The notes under the pieces: generated by a model
Seen by the model: the letters and a program-made list of their open reading frames with translations, nothing else
What the model was told of the DNA's origin: nothing
Database searches by the model: none
Translations under genes and position numbers: made by a program
Origin: Paulownia fortunei
Lineage: Eukaryota > Streptophyta > Magnoliopsida > Lamiales > Paulowniaceae
DNA: 64,000 nt
Direction of reading: 5' to 3'
NCBI GenBank assembly: GCA_019321725.1
Contig: JAGSPU010001569.1
Span: 310,001 to 374,000, forward strand
Part shown: one piece after another, positions 12,179 through 25,084 of the stretch
Layout of the letters: each line of letters starts with the position of its first letter
Numbering within the stretch: position 1 is the stretch's first letter

Positions 12179-12610
12179 TTGATTAAGTGTTTTAAGGTGG
12201 AGGAAGATTTGAGTTTTCTGGTGTTTCCACAGCAAGAAAAAGAAAAAAACAAGAGGATTTTTGGAAGCTTAAGCAGTGCTAGAAAACAAAAGAAACAAGA
12301 GTTTCTCCAAATACAAACAGATAAATCCTTTGGTATTATTCAAATCTTTGAGGTATTCAGACTCTGCCAAAAGAACAAGAAAGAACCCAAAAGCCCAAAC
12401 AGCACAAAAATATAAACTTAAAAACCTTTGAATCCTAAAACACCAGAAGAAAACAACAATAATTCTTATGAACTAAAAACTTCGGACTCTTCTCAGAGAG
12501 ATCTGGTGGAGGGTTTTGTTTGATTTCAAGAGAAAACACCAAAAAAACCATTGAAAGCTAAAAGAGAATATTTCCTCTTTTTTCTAACAACCCACACTCT
12601 TTCTCTTCTC

Positions 12611-12613
<3 letters not shown>

Positions 12614-12654
<41 letters not shown>
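12614..12654. repeat. (CT)n microsatellite in the presumed IDD leader or promoter
   Basis: About 20 uninterrupted CT units lie some 435 bp upstream of the IDD ATG, with a second CT run at about 12763-12780. On the coding strand these are GA repeats. GA/CT tracts close to plant transcription starts are common and can bind BBR/BPC proteins; that role here is inference. Confidence 0.9.
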
Positions 12655-12657
<3 letters not shown>

Positions 12658-12659
12658 AT

Positions 12660-15600
12660 TAAGCTTCCCCCCTTCAACGTCCTATCTCTTTATCTCTTAA
12701 TTCAAAGTCGGTCAGCCATAGATTTAGCTGCTGGGGCCACCTCCTCTCTTTGTCTCTCCTCTTTCTCTCTCTCTCTCTCTACATACACTTATTGTACGTA
12801 TGCATTGGCTGTTTGCTGCTTGTAACCAGAATGTGTAGAGCTGTGTGTCCTCCGTAGTTTTTCGAGCTAAATTCCAATTATCAAGACCAAAGAATTAAAA
12901 GAGATGAATTTCATATAGTAAAATATTTGAATAAAAAATTTCTCTTAGACTCTTAGTACTAGCTAGTACAAACTACCAATCACATGTCAGAATCCCATAA
13001 TGCAATTGCATACTAGTACACTTTGATTAGCCTTAGCATAATTTTAAGTGATAATTGATAAAGTATAAATAATATTGGAGTGAAGTTTTGGTTTTCACCA
13101 CGATACATATAGTGTCCATTCGTTTTTATTTTTAAAGCGTATTTTTAATTTTTTACTATTTAAAATTTCAAAATTACATTCATTTTAGTTATTTTTATCA
13201 AAACTACAATTTATTTTTATTATAAAAATTTATTTTCAAACCCATTTATATTTTGCGATTTATTATGTATCAATTAAAATTTATTTTCAAATCTACTAAT
13301 ATTTCACATTTTTTATAAAGAAAATATTATAAAATGAATATATTTTTATTTTCAGACCTATATAGTCAATATAAAAAGATAATTAATCTAAATATATTTT
13401 TATTTTTACACAAAAATATAGTAAAAATGTTTTCCCAAAATATCGAAAATATAAAAATGAGTTTGATAATAAAACAAAAGGGATCGATAGATATTCATAC
13501 AGTGTATCCCTCACCTGCTTTATGTAATAATACTCCAGAAATTAATGTATAGATTTTGTCTTGTTTAACTGCTGAAACTATCAAGACTCACACTCTCCAG
13601 TCTTCACAGTAAGTCTCCGAAAGTCCTTTCGCTAATTATCACTAATTATCCGCAAACTACTTTACTTTATATTCTAAAAAAACTTCGATTTCCCTCATAA
13701 ATAATCTCTTAAGGTTTTTATATATTATGGTACGTTGCTGAATCAACAATAACTAAACAAATATTATATATATATTTTAAGATTAATTAACAAATCTCAA
13801 CAATTATGAAGAATACCAAGACCAAAAAGTGGGCCTAACTGAAGCAAGAAAGGTCAAATGGGAATGGTATTTTAAGTTCCAACTTTTCTACAAACGTGGG
13901 GCTGTGTGTATGGTCTGATTTTGCATATAATACTAATACTCTTCAATATACTATTTTTCTCATTATCCCTACTTTTGGTTAACTCTTGAGATCCCAAAAG
14001 AAAAGTGAAAAAGGACAGCAGTAACACATAGTGGTAATACATGTGAAAAGTGAGTTGCCTTTATAGCTCGTGCGTTCAGGAATAAAATCATTACAACATA
14101 ATTAAAAGTTGGACTTCTTTTTACATATGTTACCATAAATTATAGATATTGATATAACTTTAGAGAGAAAATTATTACCAGCGAAAGGACACAGACCCTG
14201 TCAGCGAGAGTGTTTTTTGCAATTCCCGATGGGCTTTCAGCCACCCGTGACCACCTCCCCCTCCCCTGTCTCTCTCCTTGTGTCGCAGTGAAACTGACTA
14301 ATGGGACCCACTGTTTGTGTGTGTGTCTGTGCGTGTGTGTGAGATATGGGGAATGGGGAGTTGGTATACATGTACATGTACAGTCTGCATGTGTATATAT
14401 AGCTAGCTGTTCTGCATGCATGTATATAATGTATTGGCTTGTGTTGATCAGAGGACTAAACAGATAGGACACGCGTGTGCATGACAATATATGTGAATGT
14501 GTGTGTACATGGTAAATAGGTCACCATACCATCAGTCTGGGATGCCGGGGGTTGATGTATGTATTAATCACGTCGCTCATGAGTCATAACTGATAGATAG
14601 ATGGATGGCGTGTTACATCATGTGAAAAACATTGCAAATGTTTTTGCAACTACTTACTTTTTCCCAAGGTTTTGTTGTGTCTGGTTTTTTTTTTTTAATA
14701 ATATTTTTAAAATCTTTAGCCTTAAAGTATGCTCCATTTAATTTAATCTTTAATTTCAAAATATGTTTCATGCAAAATTTAATAATGTTTTTATATTATT
14801 ATTGTTAATCATATGTACTGCCGAGTGCAAATTTACATAATTTTGTCAGTTAATTCAAAATATATAGGCATTCCTAGTTTTAAAATCCATTCAGAATGAA
14901 ATGTTGTATGGGAACATTGCTCAATTATTGTCAAATTAAGTATAAATAGATTTATACTGTATCATATATTTATTTTACAAATATACGTTTAATTATATAT
15001 GATTTATAATTAAAATTTAATTTATTATTTATTTATAATGTAAAATAAGATATGATATATCAATTTAAAATAAAGAATATGAAGTAGCGTGTGCTATATA
15101 CAAAAAATTGTGAGAATAATATTACATTAAAATTGACTAACTTAAATAAATTGAAATTACTATTCAACACAAACACTGATGTATTATGAAAGCTATTCAA
15201 GATAAAGAAGCCAAGATACATCAAATTCATATATGAAAAGTTATGTCATTTACCACATTTTTTTCTTGAAGAGAAAATAAAATTATCATCTTTCATTGTC
15301 GTATTCTATAGTTAATACTTCTCGTACGCTCTCATTACCTTTAGTCCAAATCTTTAATTTCTCCCTAACGTATATAAGTGTATAAGCTCAAAATTCAAAA
15401 CATTTCTTTAGAACTTGAAAATATATGGATAAAAATAAAAGGATTTACCATAAGTTCTTAAGGGTAGCAAGCTCCAAACTAAAGCCCTGAAAAAAGAAAA
15501 CGTCAATTAACAAATACAAATCCGAAGATTTAGATTAAATGTTGAAAACATATTGAAGGAATTTAGCATGATTAAGTACTGTATATATTAGCATAAATTA

Positions 15601-16640
15601 GGCACTTCCAGCTTAGTTGTTGTTTTCAAGTAATTAACATAAATATTGACGTGGCAAGGAGTAGATAAGTGTTCGATTAAGAGGTATTGTCCATTTTGAC
15701 TAGAGTCTCATGATTTCGTCCTAAAAAAGGTGTTTGATTGGGAAGAGGGCTGATCCGTCTACTTATCACAGACCACCCACGTGCTCATTCGATATAAGAT
15801 AAATGAAAGATTGTGTGCACGGAGAGCCGATACGGAATTCTTATAAACGACACCATTTTATATGACATGAAATAAACACGCGTTCCGCTGCAATATGTAG
15901 AAAGGTTTTAATCATCATAATTACAAAATTATTTTTACTGATTGAATTTAAGGATTTAAAAAAAAAAAAAAAGTAGTTTCACCAATAAGACATTTTAACC
16001 TATTAATTAAAAATATTGAAAATTAAAAATACTTCAGTCAAATCCTCTTGTTATGTTATATAGTAATAGATTGATTGAAATATATGCCAAATCTAGGACA
16101 AATCAAGAATCAATAAAAATTAATTAGAAAAACAGATGGAGAGATTATTTCTTAAGTTTACATATCAATGGAATTTTCAATAGGAAAATACTAACGTTTA
16201 TATTTAACAAAAAACGAGGTTAATGAAAGGAAAATGTTACCATCTAACGTTGCATTAGGATGTATAAATGTATATTATATATGATAAGAAATTACGAACA
16301 TTTATAAATAACAAAAAACAAAATTAATGATAGGAAAGATAATTGCTAAACCAACGTTTACATAGTAATAGGATATAGACAGAAAATATAGTAATGACAT
16401 TTATATACTAAGAATTTAATAATCTAATCAATGAGTTCAGTTAGGCAATAATGGCATTTAATAAGTTTAATGAATGTATTTTAGAAAAATATATATGGAA
16501 ATTTGTATGAGCCAATAATATTTTTATTAATTTAAAAAAACTCAAAAGTTTGAGAATTCAAAATTTGGTCTAAAGTGAACAATGGTCAAAGACCACCTTA
16601 TTACAATATAGTATAGATAGGAGAGAGCGCACACAAAAAA
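12660..16640. other. Repeat-rich intergenic DNA upstream of the IDD gene
   Basis: No gene recognised. Landmarks: a segment around 13335-13400 that matches 6160-6235 inverted; a GC-richer patch at about 14180-14360 with a GT-rich tract (14312-14341); A-rich runs at 15959-15972. ORFs in the GC-richer patch overlap on both strands and match no family I know, so I do not call them. Confidence 0.45.
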
Positions 16641-16654
16641 AACTATTATTTAAG

Positions 16655-17065
16655 CAATATTTTTGGAATAATATTTTTTTATAATCGAATTGATAATCAA
16701 ATCATTTTTATTATAAGATACTGATTAAATTAGTTTTACTATCGACCTAATAAAAATTAATTATATTAGTTTATTATATTATGTAAAATAATAATATAAT
16801 AAATTAATTATTATATAACATAGTTTTAATATAAAAAGATAAATAATTAACTAAAAAATATTTAATAAAGCACCAAATTCAATTAATTGCACATATAACA
16901 AAATATCAAATTTAAATTATTTAAAAAAATAAAAAAAAATTATATTTTAAAAAATTAAAAATTATTTTGACTAATTGAATAAAAAATTCGATTAATTAAG
17001 ACTAATCAAACTGGATCGAACACTAATTTTCGGTTGAACCGATCCTATTCAACTTTGAAAAAAAT
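16655..17065. mobile_element. MITE-like element, copy 2 (same family as 6413-6807)
   Basis: It shares the ordered landmarks of copy 1: CAATATTTTT start, GATAATCAAATCA, TAATAAAAATTAATTATATT, the AT palindrome with TAAAATAATAATATAATAAA, TATAACAAAATATCAAATTT, then a GGTTGAACCGATC end. Divergence is higher and the ends are approximate; no clear target duplication is visible. Confidence 0.6.
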
Positions 17066-20000
17066 GAATCTAGGACATTTTTGCCTATCTATATTTTTTT
17101 TCCTTATACGAAATCGCAATGACAGCTAATTCACGAAATTGGATTTTCACTTTCCACGGGAATAATAACACCAGGAAGGCAATCAAATACACCAATAGGA
17201 CCACCGACTTTTTCTTCTTGTTTGCTCACAACCTAGTTAATCATCTCAAATTACTTTTTTTTTCTTCTAGTCTTTCTCCACTAACCCTTGAATTTCCTCT
17301 TAAATTTTGTGGTTCACAAAATATGAAAATCCAATCCAGGGAACTTCTCTATCCGATCGAGCTGACCTTCAAAGTGGTCCATCTCTCTCTCATATATAAT
17401 ATTTTTGATAATAAAAATGGTGAAAGAATATTACTTATATAATAAAGTATATAGACTAATAAAATATAATTTTGAACTGCTTTTGGCTCCATGCACTTGG
17501 ATCTTACTACAGAACGAATTATTCCCTCTCACATACCCCCACCACCATGCCTATCTCTATCACATTAATTCTACATATCTCGATCTTGTAATCGCAAAAA
17601 AAAAAAAAAAAAAAAAAAATGTAATTTGGGTAGTTAAAAAGTATTTTAGTCAAGTTATTCATTTTGAATAATCACTTGCAATAATTAACTTCACAATGTA
17701 ATGTCATCAGGGACTGAACCAAGAACTAGGCGGAGGAAACACTATATATCGTTCACTAATCATTTAATGTTTTTCGGCTTTCCTATATTTAGAAATTATT
17801 GAATTTTTATTAAATTTATTTACCAAAATTACAATAAGCAAAAAAAACAAAAAAAAAAAAAATGTAAACACTAGTTGACAATATACAATGTTAATTGCGT
17901 GCAATTTAAAATTTTGAACAAGAACCATGCACATGCATACGTAGGGACATATGGGACCTAAAATTGGCCTACAAGATATGAAGCCCTAATTCCAAGGTTT
18001 GGATTAATTGATTAAATTATGGGGTGAAGATTTGATTTATTGTCCGACCACATAAGACATCACTTCCATCCATCACTTACCTCTTCCCTATGTAAAGTCT
18101 TTCTTTACTCTCCCTCCATAGAATTTTTTATACTCCATCTTACATTTTTTTATTGATCATGAGCATTATTAGTTGGAAAATCACAACCCTACAAACGCGT
18201 TTTAGTGTTGCATTTTCAAGGTGCCTATAGAAATTGGTAAACCCCTATTACCAAGAAATTTGGGTCCAATGCCATTCTCTAAATCATACTTTATATATGG
18301 GGACCGACAATTTCGGATTCATACACACATCCATGCAGCCTCTAAAGATGAAAAATCAAAAACAAAACTACATCTAAACAATCATAGATAAGCAATCAAT
18401 TATTTTATTTTTGAATTCTCTTAATGTTGTAAGAAACTTTCTCCAAATTGTAGCACAAGTGGTATTTGAAAATTACTAAAGTAGATGGAGACATTAGAAT
18501 TAATAATTTGTTAGATAGTAACAAAAGAAAAAACACATTCGTGGAGTTCATCAAATTGTTGGGGTTTTTTTTTTTTTGTTTTTTTTCTCGTAGGATGATG
18601 TATAGATACAATATTAATAAAACAAGTTGCACGTTCGCCCACGGCAAACAATTCCATTTGGTTGGGACTGGTTACACATGGGGCTGTCTATTTTTAGAAA
18701 AAGGGATGAGCATCCAATGCTCAATGCTCGACCCCAACACATGGACATCTCAAAATTCTTGCTCATACCCATACAATTTAATGTTTAATTACCAAGAATT
18801 GAGGTTTTGCAATTCTTAATCAAGAAAAATATATAAGAAAAGTTTCCGTTACTTCTGCTGTAAAATACGCTTTAAGCTTTTCGCTCAGCAAATCAACATG
18901 GCTGCACAAAGTCCCAATAGCCAAAACACGACTCCGACATAAATCATTTGGGCTTGAGTGCTGGTGGATATAACCTAGAGTGCTGTCAAGAACTAACGGT
19001 TCTACGAACCTATTGATTTCAAGACATTACAATCCTTGATTTGTGGGTTCTACGTATGAATTATGATGTCCAAGATCAACTAAAAAATCTTTAGATTTTC
19101 TACTAATAAACCAAAATGCATGAAGTGTCCACCTAGCAAATGTATGTGGAAAGAAATTTTGAGAAATCAAGGGGCTAAACATCCAATCCTTCAATGGCTT
19201 GCAAGTCTTGCCAATCATGATTTGTCCCCCTGGGGAGAGTGGTGTTAAAGGCAGAGCAAAAAAATTGTGCATTAAATATATCCTCTCTCCAATAGTATTT
19301 GATTCCAACAACTTAAAAGAAATTAATAAAGATCTCAAGTCCAAATTAAGGAGATAATTTCCAATTAGCAATCCCTAATATGAAGCAAAAAGATGCACAA
19401 AACATGGCCATGGAGAGAAGCTCTTCTCTCTCCACATGATCAAACAGTGGCCTGTCAGACTTATTAAAAATCAAACAGCAACACAAGTTGTTCTTATTAC
19501 ACTCAGTTTTCTATTTCATCTTTAGATCTCTCTCTTTAAAATACAAGGAAATCCTGAAACTCGTCAAACATATATACTTTCTGATATACCAAAGTAACAT
19601 GGTCATGACTATCTTGGCCTGGAGCTGTCGGTATATAATTAAATATCACTATTGGTAGGTGATCAATCCCAATCTTGCTTATGAGGTATGCATATTCTAG
19701 CAAGAAACTAAAAAATTCCCCGCAAAGCTCTCTCCTAGATGGTTTAATAATTCTTCTGTAAGACACTTAAAAAATGGAAATCACCTAATAAAATGGTATG
19801 ACGTCCGACTACTGTTTACAAGCACAGAAATTTGGATGATTATCTCCTTTCCTCGACCTAAAAATCTAGCATAGACATATATCTCATCTTACCCCCAAAA
19901 CCTTTTTGCTACACTAGCCACACAAGTATCAATTATCCCTCCAAACTTCAAGTCAGATGTACTACATAAACCTTCAATTTCCATTAAAATAACTCAACTT

Positions 20001-20215
20001 TAAATGTAGCACAAATCGGCAGACTTAGAAATCAATAATTAGTTCAAGGGTGTAACATATCAGATGGTGAGACTCAGAAATTTGATCCATGTTATTAGGC
20101 ACGTAGGCCCTCTGTCGTGTGATTTGGTTAAATCATAACCACAGTCCAAAAGTATATGGATCTTTCATTCTCTCTGATTAAATGAGCAAGGTGCAACTAA
20201 CCATCCACTATTTAA
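17066..20215. other. Intergenic DNA without a recognisable gene
   Basis: It contains a poly(A) run of more than 20 nt at about 17598-17620 and a T run near 18565-18575. A minus-strand ORF of 114 codons at 19027-19371 and a plus ORF of 117 codons at 18466-18819 match no family and show no splice context. A small self-complementary segment (GGAGAGAAG...CTTCTCTC) lies near 19412-19433. Confidence 0.4.
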
Positions 20216-20430
20216 GAGGGTGTTTGGCTAAGTTTATAATTTTATTTTAAAAAAAGCCTTTTAATATTGAAATTTTTAATTATAAAATTGCAGTTACTAA
20301 TATCTTAAAAGCGCGATGTTATTTTATCCAAACATTTTAACAACTTTTTTTAAAATAAGATTTAACGTCTTATAAGTTTCAAAAATATTTTATGAGATAT
20401 ATGAACTCATAAGCTTATTCATACACCCTC
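20216..20430. mobile_element. Tourist-like (PIF/Harbinger-type) MITE, 215 bp
   Basis: The left end GAGGGTGTTTGGCTAAGTTT and the inverted right end GAGGGTGTATGAATAAGCTT form imperfect terminal inverted repeats. TAA at 20213-20215 and TAA at 20431-20433 form a 3-bp target-site duplication, the signature of PIF/Harbinger elements. There is no coding capacity, and the AT-rich centre can fold on itself. Confidence 0.75.
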
Positions 20431-20992
20431 TAAATCCTTTGTGTGCACTTCTGCTTCTAATCAAAGCAAAAGAGTGCATCAAATTCAGTTCTGAATATAC
20501 ATTCAGGTAGTACAAACGAGCTAGCTAATATATTTAGTACCAGACAATGAATTGACTATGCGATGCACAAACAGAGAACAGTGTTGTAAACAAAGTTTCT
20601 GACAACGAAAAATGAACAAAAGAAACATATGAACAAGAAGAAAAACATCAGAGAAAAAGCAGGAAATATGGTTGCTAATGTTCTTCAATAGTTTTCATGT
20701 TCCCTAGCACGCTGCATGTACAGATAAAGCAAGGCATCACGAGGATGGTGCCAAAGGAAAAAGAACAATCTCTTATCCTATTTGAAGCATTTATTCTGCC
20801 CTTGTGATTTTAAGGTACGTATATTTTGACACTTGATACAGTCTAAAATATATGTTCCTTTTTTTTCTTTTTTCTTAAAAATTTGATGTGTCATTCAATG
20901 TCTTATCAAATGCAAGTTCCATGTCTTTGGCCTTGTTTTCAAAAACTAAAAAGAAGTGCTTTGGGATTTTTTTACTGAATTTAAGATGTTTT

Positions 20993-22665
20993 GGCCCTGT
21001 TTGGCTTCGCTGATTGTGTTATTGCTTCTCCCAAAAGAAGCTGAAAATGGGCAAAAGCTAAAGGCAAAGACTGAGGATGCTTTTAGCTTCTAATGACATT
21101 TATGTAAATAAATAAAATTTGTTATAGACAATTATGTCCCCAGTAATTGTAGAATATTCCAAGACTACCCTTCTATTGTGAAAACAAACTAATACTATTA
21201 TTTTTGTTGTTATTTTTATACTGATATATATACTGTTATATGATTAATACATAAAAACATAATATATATTAGAAAGGTGATATATGTGTATGTGTATTAG
21301 AATTTATATGTATGTTATAAATATAAATAAACTTATATGAACATTTTTATATGAGTATACAGTATTAAATACATATATAATATAAATGTAATACTGGCAT
21401 TATTAATATATATGCATATCAGATATTTATATATAAGTATATATATACTTGTACATGTATTAGGGTATTGTTATCACTAGTCACTGCCGCTACTACACTC
21501 CTCCTCTAATATCCTTATTACTAATACACATAAATACACAAACATGTAATACAAAAATTATATGTTTAAATGTACAGACACACATTTATATGTACATGCA
21601 TATCCATAGATATACGTCTAATATAAACATGCATTTGTTTTATATATATATATATATACGTATTATATATTAATGCTTTTAACATATTATACATATAAAT
21701 ATACACATATACACACACATATGTGTGTGTATATATACATATATTATTTATATTAACACATAGAGTAATTTATATTAGAATAATATAAGATTTGATACAT
21801 ATTTTTAACTAGAGTATTTTTATATATGTGTAAATATCAAGTGTAACATATACAGAGTATTATTATATTATTATTATTATTATTTTACCAAGATATACAT
21901 GAAATATATAATATACATGAGTCACTATATCAAAAATATAATAATATATAATTTGCTTATTTATTATCCTTATTACCTACAGCTAATAGTACATATATAA
22001 AATTAAAAACATAAAAAATGCTATATAGATTATATATAATATTGTCTATAATAGTATATACGAAATGCTTTATACACATAAGATTACGTTATTTTACACT
22101 TATTGTGAAGATAGTATTTTGTGGTATACATTAGTAGTATGTATACTATTTGACATCTATAATTTACTATTAAAATATATACAGATTTTAACCTATATTA
22201 GCATATATTCAGAAATATACTATTTTATTTTATTTATTTACTAATTTACCTATATGTAAGTGTACATGTATATATTATTAAATATACATAAAATATATAT
22301 TATAGATTATAAACATTTAATAAGTATGAATACTACTTAACAAACAGAAATTACATAAATAACAATAAGAATATATGTATCTTGTACAAATGAAAAAAAA
22401 AAATCCAAAAAATCTCAATTCATTTTATTAGTAAGCATCCACAAAATAAACCACTTTCAAAATCCATGAGCAATTTAAAATTTTAAACATAAAAAGTAAG
22501 TTTAAACTACTATTGCAACTTATTTAACAAACATTAATTTTCAACTTATTTCCACTTTTTAGCAGTTTTTACAATCAAATCCAACTTTAACTTTTTCGAC
22601 ACAATTTCAATTTTTCTAAAAGATAGTACTTTTCAAAAGTACAAGTTTTTGCAAACAGGCTCTTT
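20993..22665. mobile_element. Very AT-rich 1.7-kb segment with hAT-like ends
   Basis: The left border GGCCCTGTTTGGCTTCGCTG and the inverted right border GAGCCTGTTTGCAAAAACTT share about 10-12 bp resembling hAT-MITE termini. Between them is roughly 1.4 kb of cryptically repetitive TATATA/ACATAT sequence without ORFs. Flanks GTTTTGGC and TCTTTGGC agree at 6 of 8 positions. It could be one element, or a MITE interrupted by AT-repeat expansion. Confidence 0.45.
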
Positions 22666-23097
22666 GGCCTGCCTGCTATTTCAATCATTAAAACTCAAAA
22701 TAATATACATATTTTATACGTACTATTTTAGATATTTTAATACTCTGCTATCTTAATGCTTAATTTTTTAGTTCTATTCTACTAATATTATATACCAAAA
22801 ATGTGGGGGCCATACTTGAATTTTAAGAAACTATATTTCAAATATCAATGATGTTCATATGCTATTTTCCCGTTAAAGTCTGCACTAAGGCAGGACAACG
22901 TGGGTTCATAATGGATAAATCTCACCTCTGACGTTTGTGCCCTTGTGTTGTGTTTGGCACACACAGTATTGCTTATGGCATCTTTGCCCTATTATATTTA
23001 ATTAGGATTTCATTTCTATACACACAATCTTCTGGTACCAAATTTAGCTAAAGTTTTAAAAGACGAAGAGTTGCTTTCTGACCGTATTTCATGGAAT

Positions 23098-23099
<2 letters not shown>

Positions 23100-23160
<61 letters not shown>
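23100..23160. repeat. Compound microsatellite (AC)20(AT)10
   Basis: A perfect AC run of about 40 nt is followed directly by a perfect AT run of about 20 nt, just upstream of the NAC relic. Confidence 0.97.
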
Positions 23161-23275
23161 GACTACAGTACTTCAAATTTTGGAGATCGATTATGCTTTT
23201 GTTTAGCATGAGTAAGCTGACCTAGAATGCAAGACCAACAAAAACAAAGAAATGCATATAAAGCCCATAACAGAC

Positions 23276-24390
23276 ATCCACCTTCCTCCAGGTTTTAGAT
23301 TTCACCCTTCTGCTTGAGGAGCTAATCAAGCAACTTCAAGTGCAATTCCAGCATCAATTATCTCTCAAGTACATGTGCATAAGTTCGATGCTTGGGAGCT
23401 ACCAAGTCAGAACTTATTTTACTAATCATCTTGTAGTTTCTCCTCAGATTGTAAGAAATTATAGATTCTAAACATTTCAGATGCCTTGTTATTGGTCAAA
23501 ACTCAAATTGCAATGCCATCTAGTAACAAAGTGCTTTTTCAATATTAACTAAAAAGACTTGCTGGTACCAAAAGATACCCTTGTTATTTAACTTGCTTTT
23601 TAATCGTGTTAAACAGAGAGAGCTTTGTTTGGGGAGGAGGAATGGTATTTCTTCACTCCAAAATCTAGGAAGTACCCCAGTGGATATGGCAGGTTCTGGT
23701 TACTGGAAGGCTACAGGAACAGGTAAACCCATTTTCACATCAAGCGGATCAAAGTTTATTGGAGTCAAGAAAGTTTAGAGTTCCATAGAGGAAGACCACC
23801 ATCTGGGAATAAGACACATTGGATCATGCACGAGTATGGACTGCCTCGAGGGTCAGTTACAAAGAATTTTGAACAAATTTAGCCATCTCAAAATTGATAA
23901 ACTATGGAAATTTTGTTTCTAACTAGGGGTTGGCACTCAGCCCAGGAGATGGATGAGTGGGCACACGCTCAGGGTCATTAATCCGTAGGTCTTGTGTAAG
24001 AGTTCCCATACTTTTTCTACCTCTCTGATGGAAGAGCATTATTTGTTGCAGTTGGGATGACTGGGTACTTTGTCTAATTTATTGCAGGAAAAGCAGGGCA
24101 GCAAGGAGCAATTACAAAAGAGAGCACAGTGCATGCACTACTCCAGTTCATCACCACCCAGTTGACAAACCATTTTCTACAAATTCAAGGGATGATTTCA
24201 AAATGATCAGGGATACTCTGCTGAGAGATTGCCCAATGTTACCATTTCTCATTGCCTCTCAAGACCTTCATTGCATGGACACAGTTTCTAGGATAAGCTT
24301 TGATGAGAATTTGACTTTAGCAGACAGCATAGACAACATCCACAAGAATAATTTGCAATATTGTATTCCCTACTATTGGTACTTTTTGTA
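23276..24390 (+). pseudogene. NAC-domain transcription factor pseudogene
   Basis: Pieces of a NAC gene occur in the right order. Exon-1-like DNA at 23281-23401 reads LPPGFRFHPSA then a stop, with KFDAWELPS further on. Exon-2-like DNA at about 23615-23850 reads [20 protein letters not shown], then in another frame [14 protein letters not shown] and SKFIGVKK, then FHRGRPPSGNKTHWIMHEYG. The usual RPNRAA stretch between KYPSG and GSGYW is missing. A 3' exon-like part at about 24088-24390 ends in an acidic open tail containing DCPMLPFLIASQ. There are at least two frameshifts, an in-frame stop in the first motif and a deletion in DNA-binding subdomain C. NAC proteins are plant transcription factors; this copy cannot make one. 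The subfamily is unknown. Confidence 0.85.
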
Positions 24391-25084
24391 GATCTGTTAA
24401 GGCATTTTTGGGGTTTGAAAATAATTTGATTCTTGTACTTCCAAGTGTAAGTAAATATTATCATGGCCAGGTACAGACGCTCTAAACATATTACACAACT
24501 TTTTTACTCTCACCCCCAAAACTTTTCATGATACTGACTTTTTGGATCATTTATGCCGTCTGTAAAACCAAAGCTTCACTACCTGAGACATCCTAGTATG
24601 GTAATTTTGGGAAAAACTGGAAGAAGGAAAAAGAAACTAGCAGGGGAATGACAGAAAATTCTAAGAGCCATTATATAGTCCTCCGGTGCCATATAAACTG
24701 GAAAAGTCACCATTGAAGCTTCATAAATGTTCTGAAGGGTGCAACTATTCTTTGCAAACAAGATATACACCCAAAACATCATGTCATTCATGCTTATCCA
24801 AATACAGCATCTATAACAAGTCATATATGTTCTGAACTCTGGTTGGCAAAGAACAAATGCTTAAATTAAATTAGATAAAGAACAAATAATATGAATTTGT
24901 ATTACAAAAGTCCCTTAACTCAAATACGTAGTAACTCAATGCAGTAAGCATATTTCTCACAGAAAACACACACGCACAAATACCAACAAATTATACAACC
25001 AAGCACATAAAACGGACATCTCAATGGAGCAAGAGAATACCGAAGACTTCATGCAATTCAATCCATCAGACCATTCTATCACTT
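24391..25084. other. Convergent intergenic stretch and SYP71 3' UTR
   Basis: The NAC relic (plus) and the syntaxin gene (minus) converge here. The right part should be the syntaxin 3' UTR. No further coding segment is recognised. Confidence 0.4.

Noticed and set aside
14140..14487. Overlapping ORFs of 115 and 85 codons on opposite strands
   Set aside because: They arise from low-complexity GT/CA and pyrimidine tracts, with no motif or splice context.
19027..19371. Minus-strand 114-codon ORF
   Set aside because: No recognisable domain, AT-rich and isolated; not enough to call a gene.
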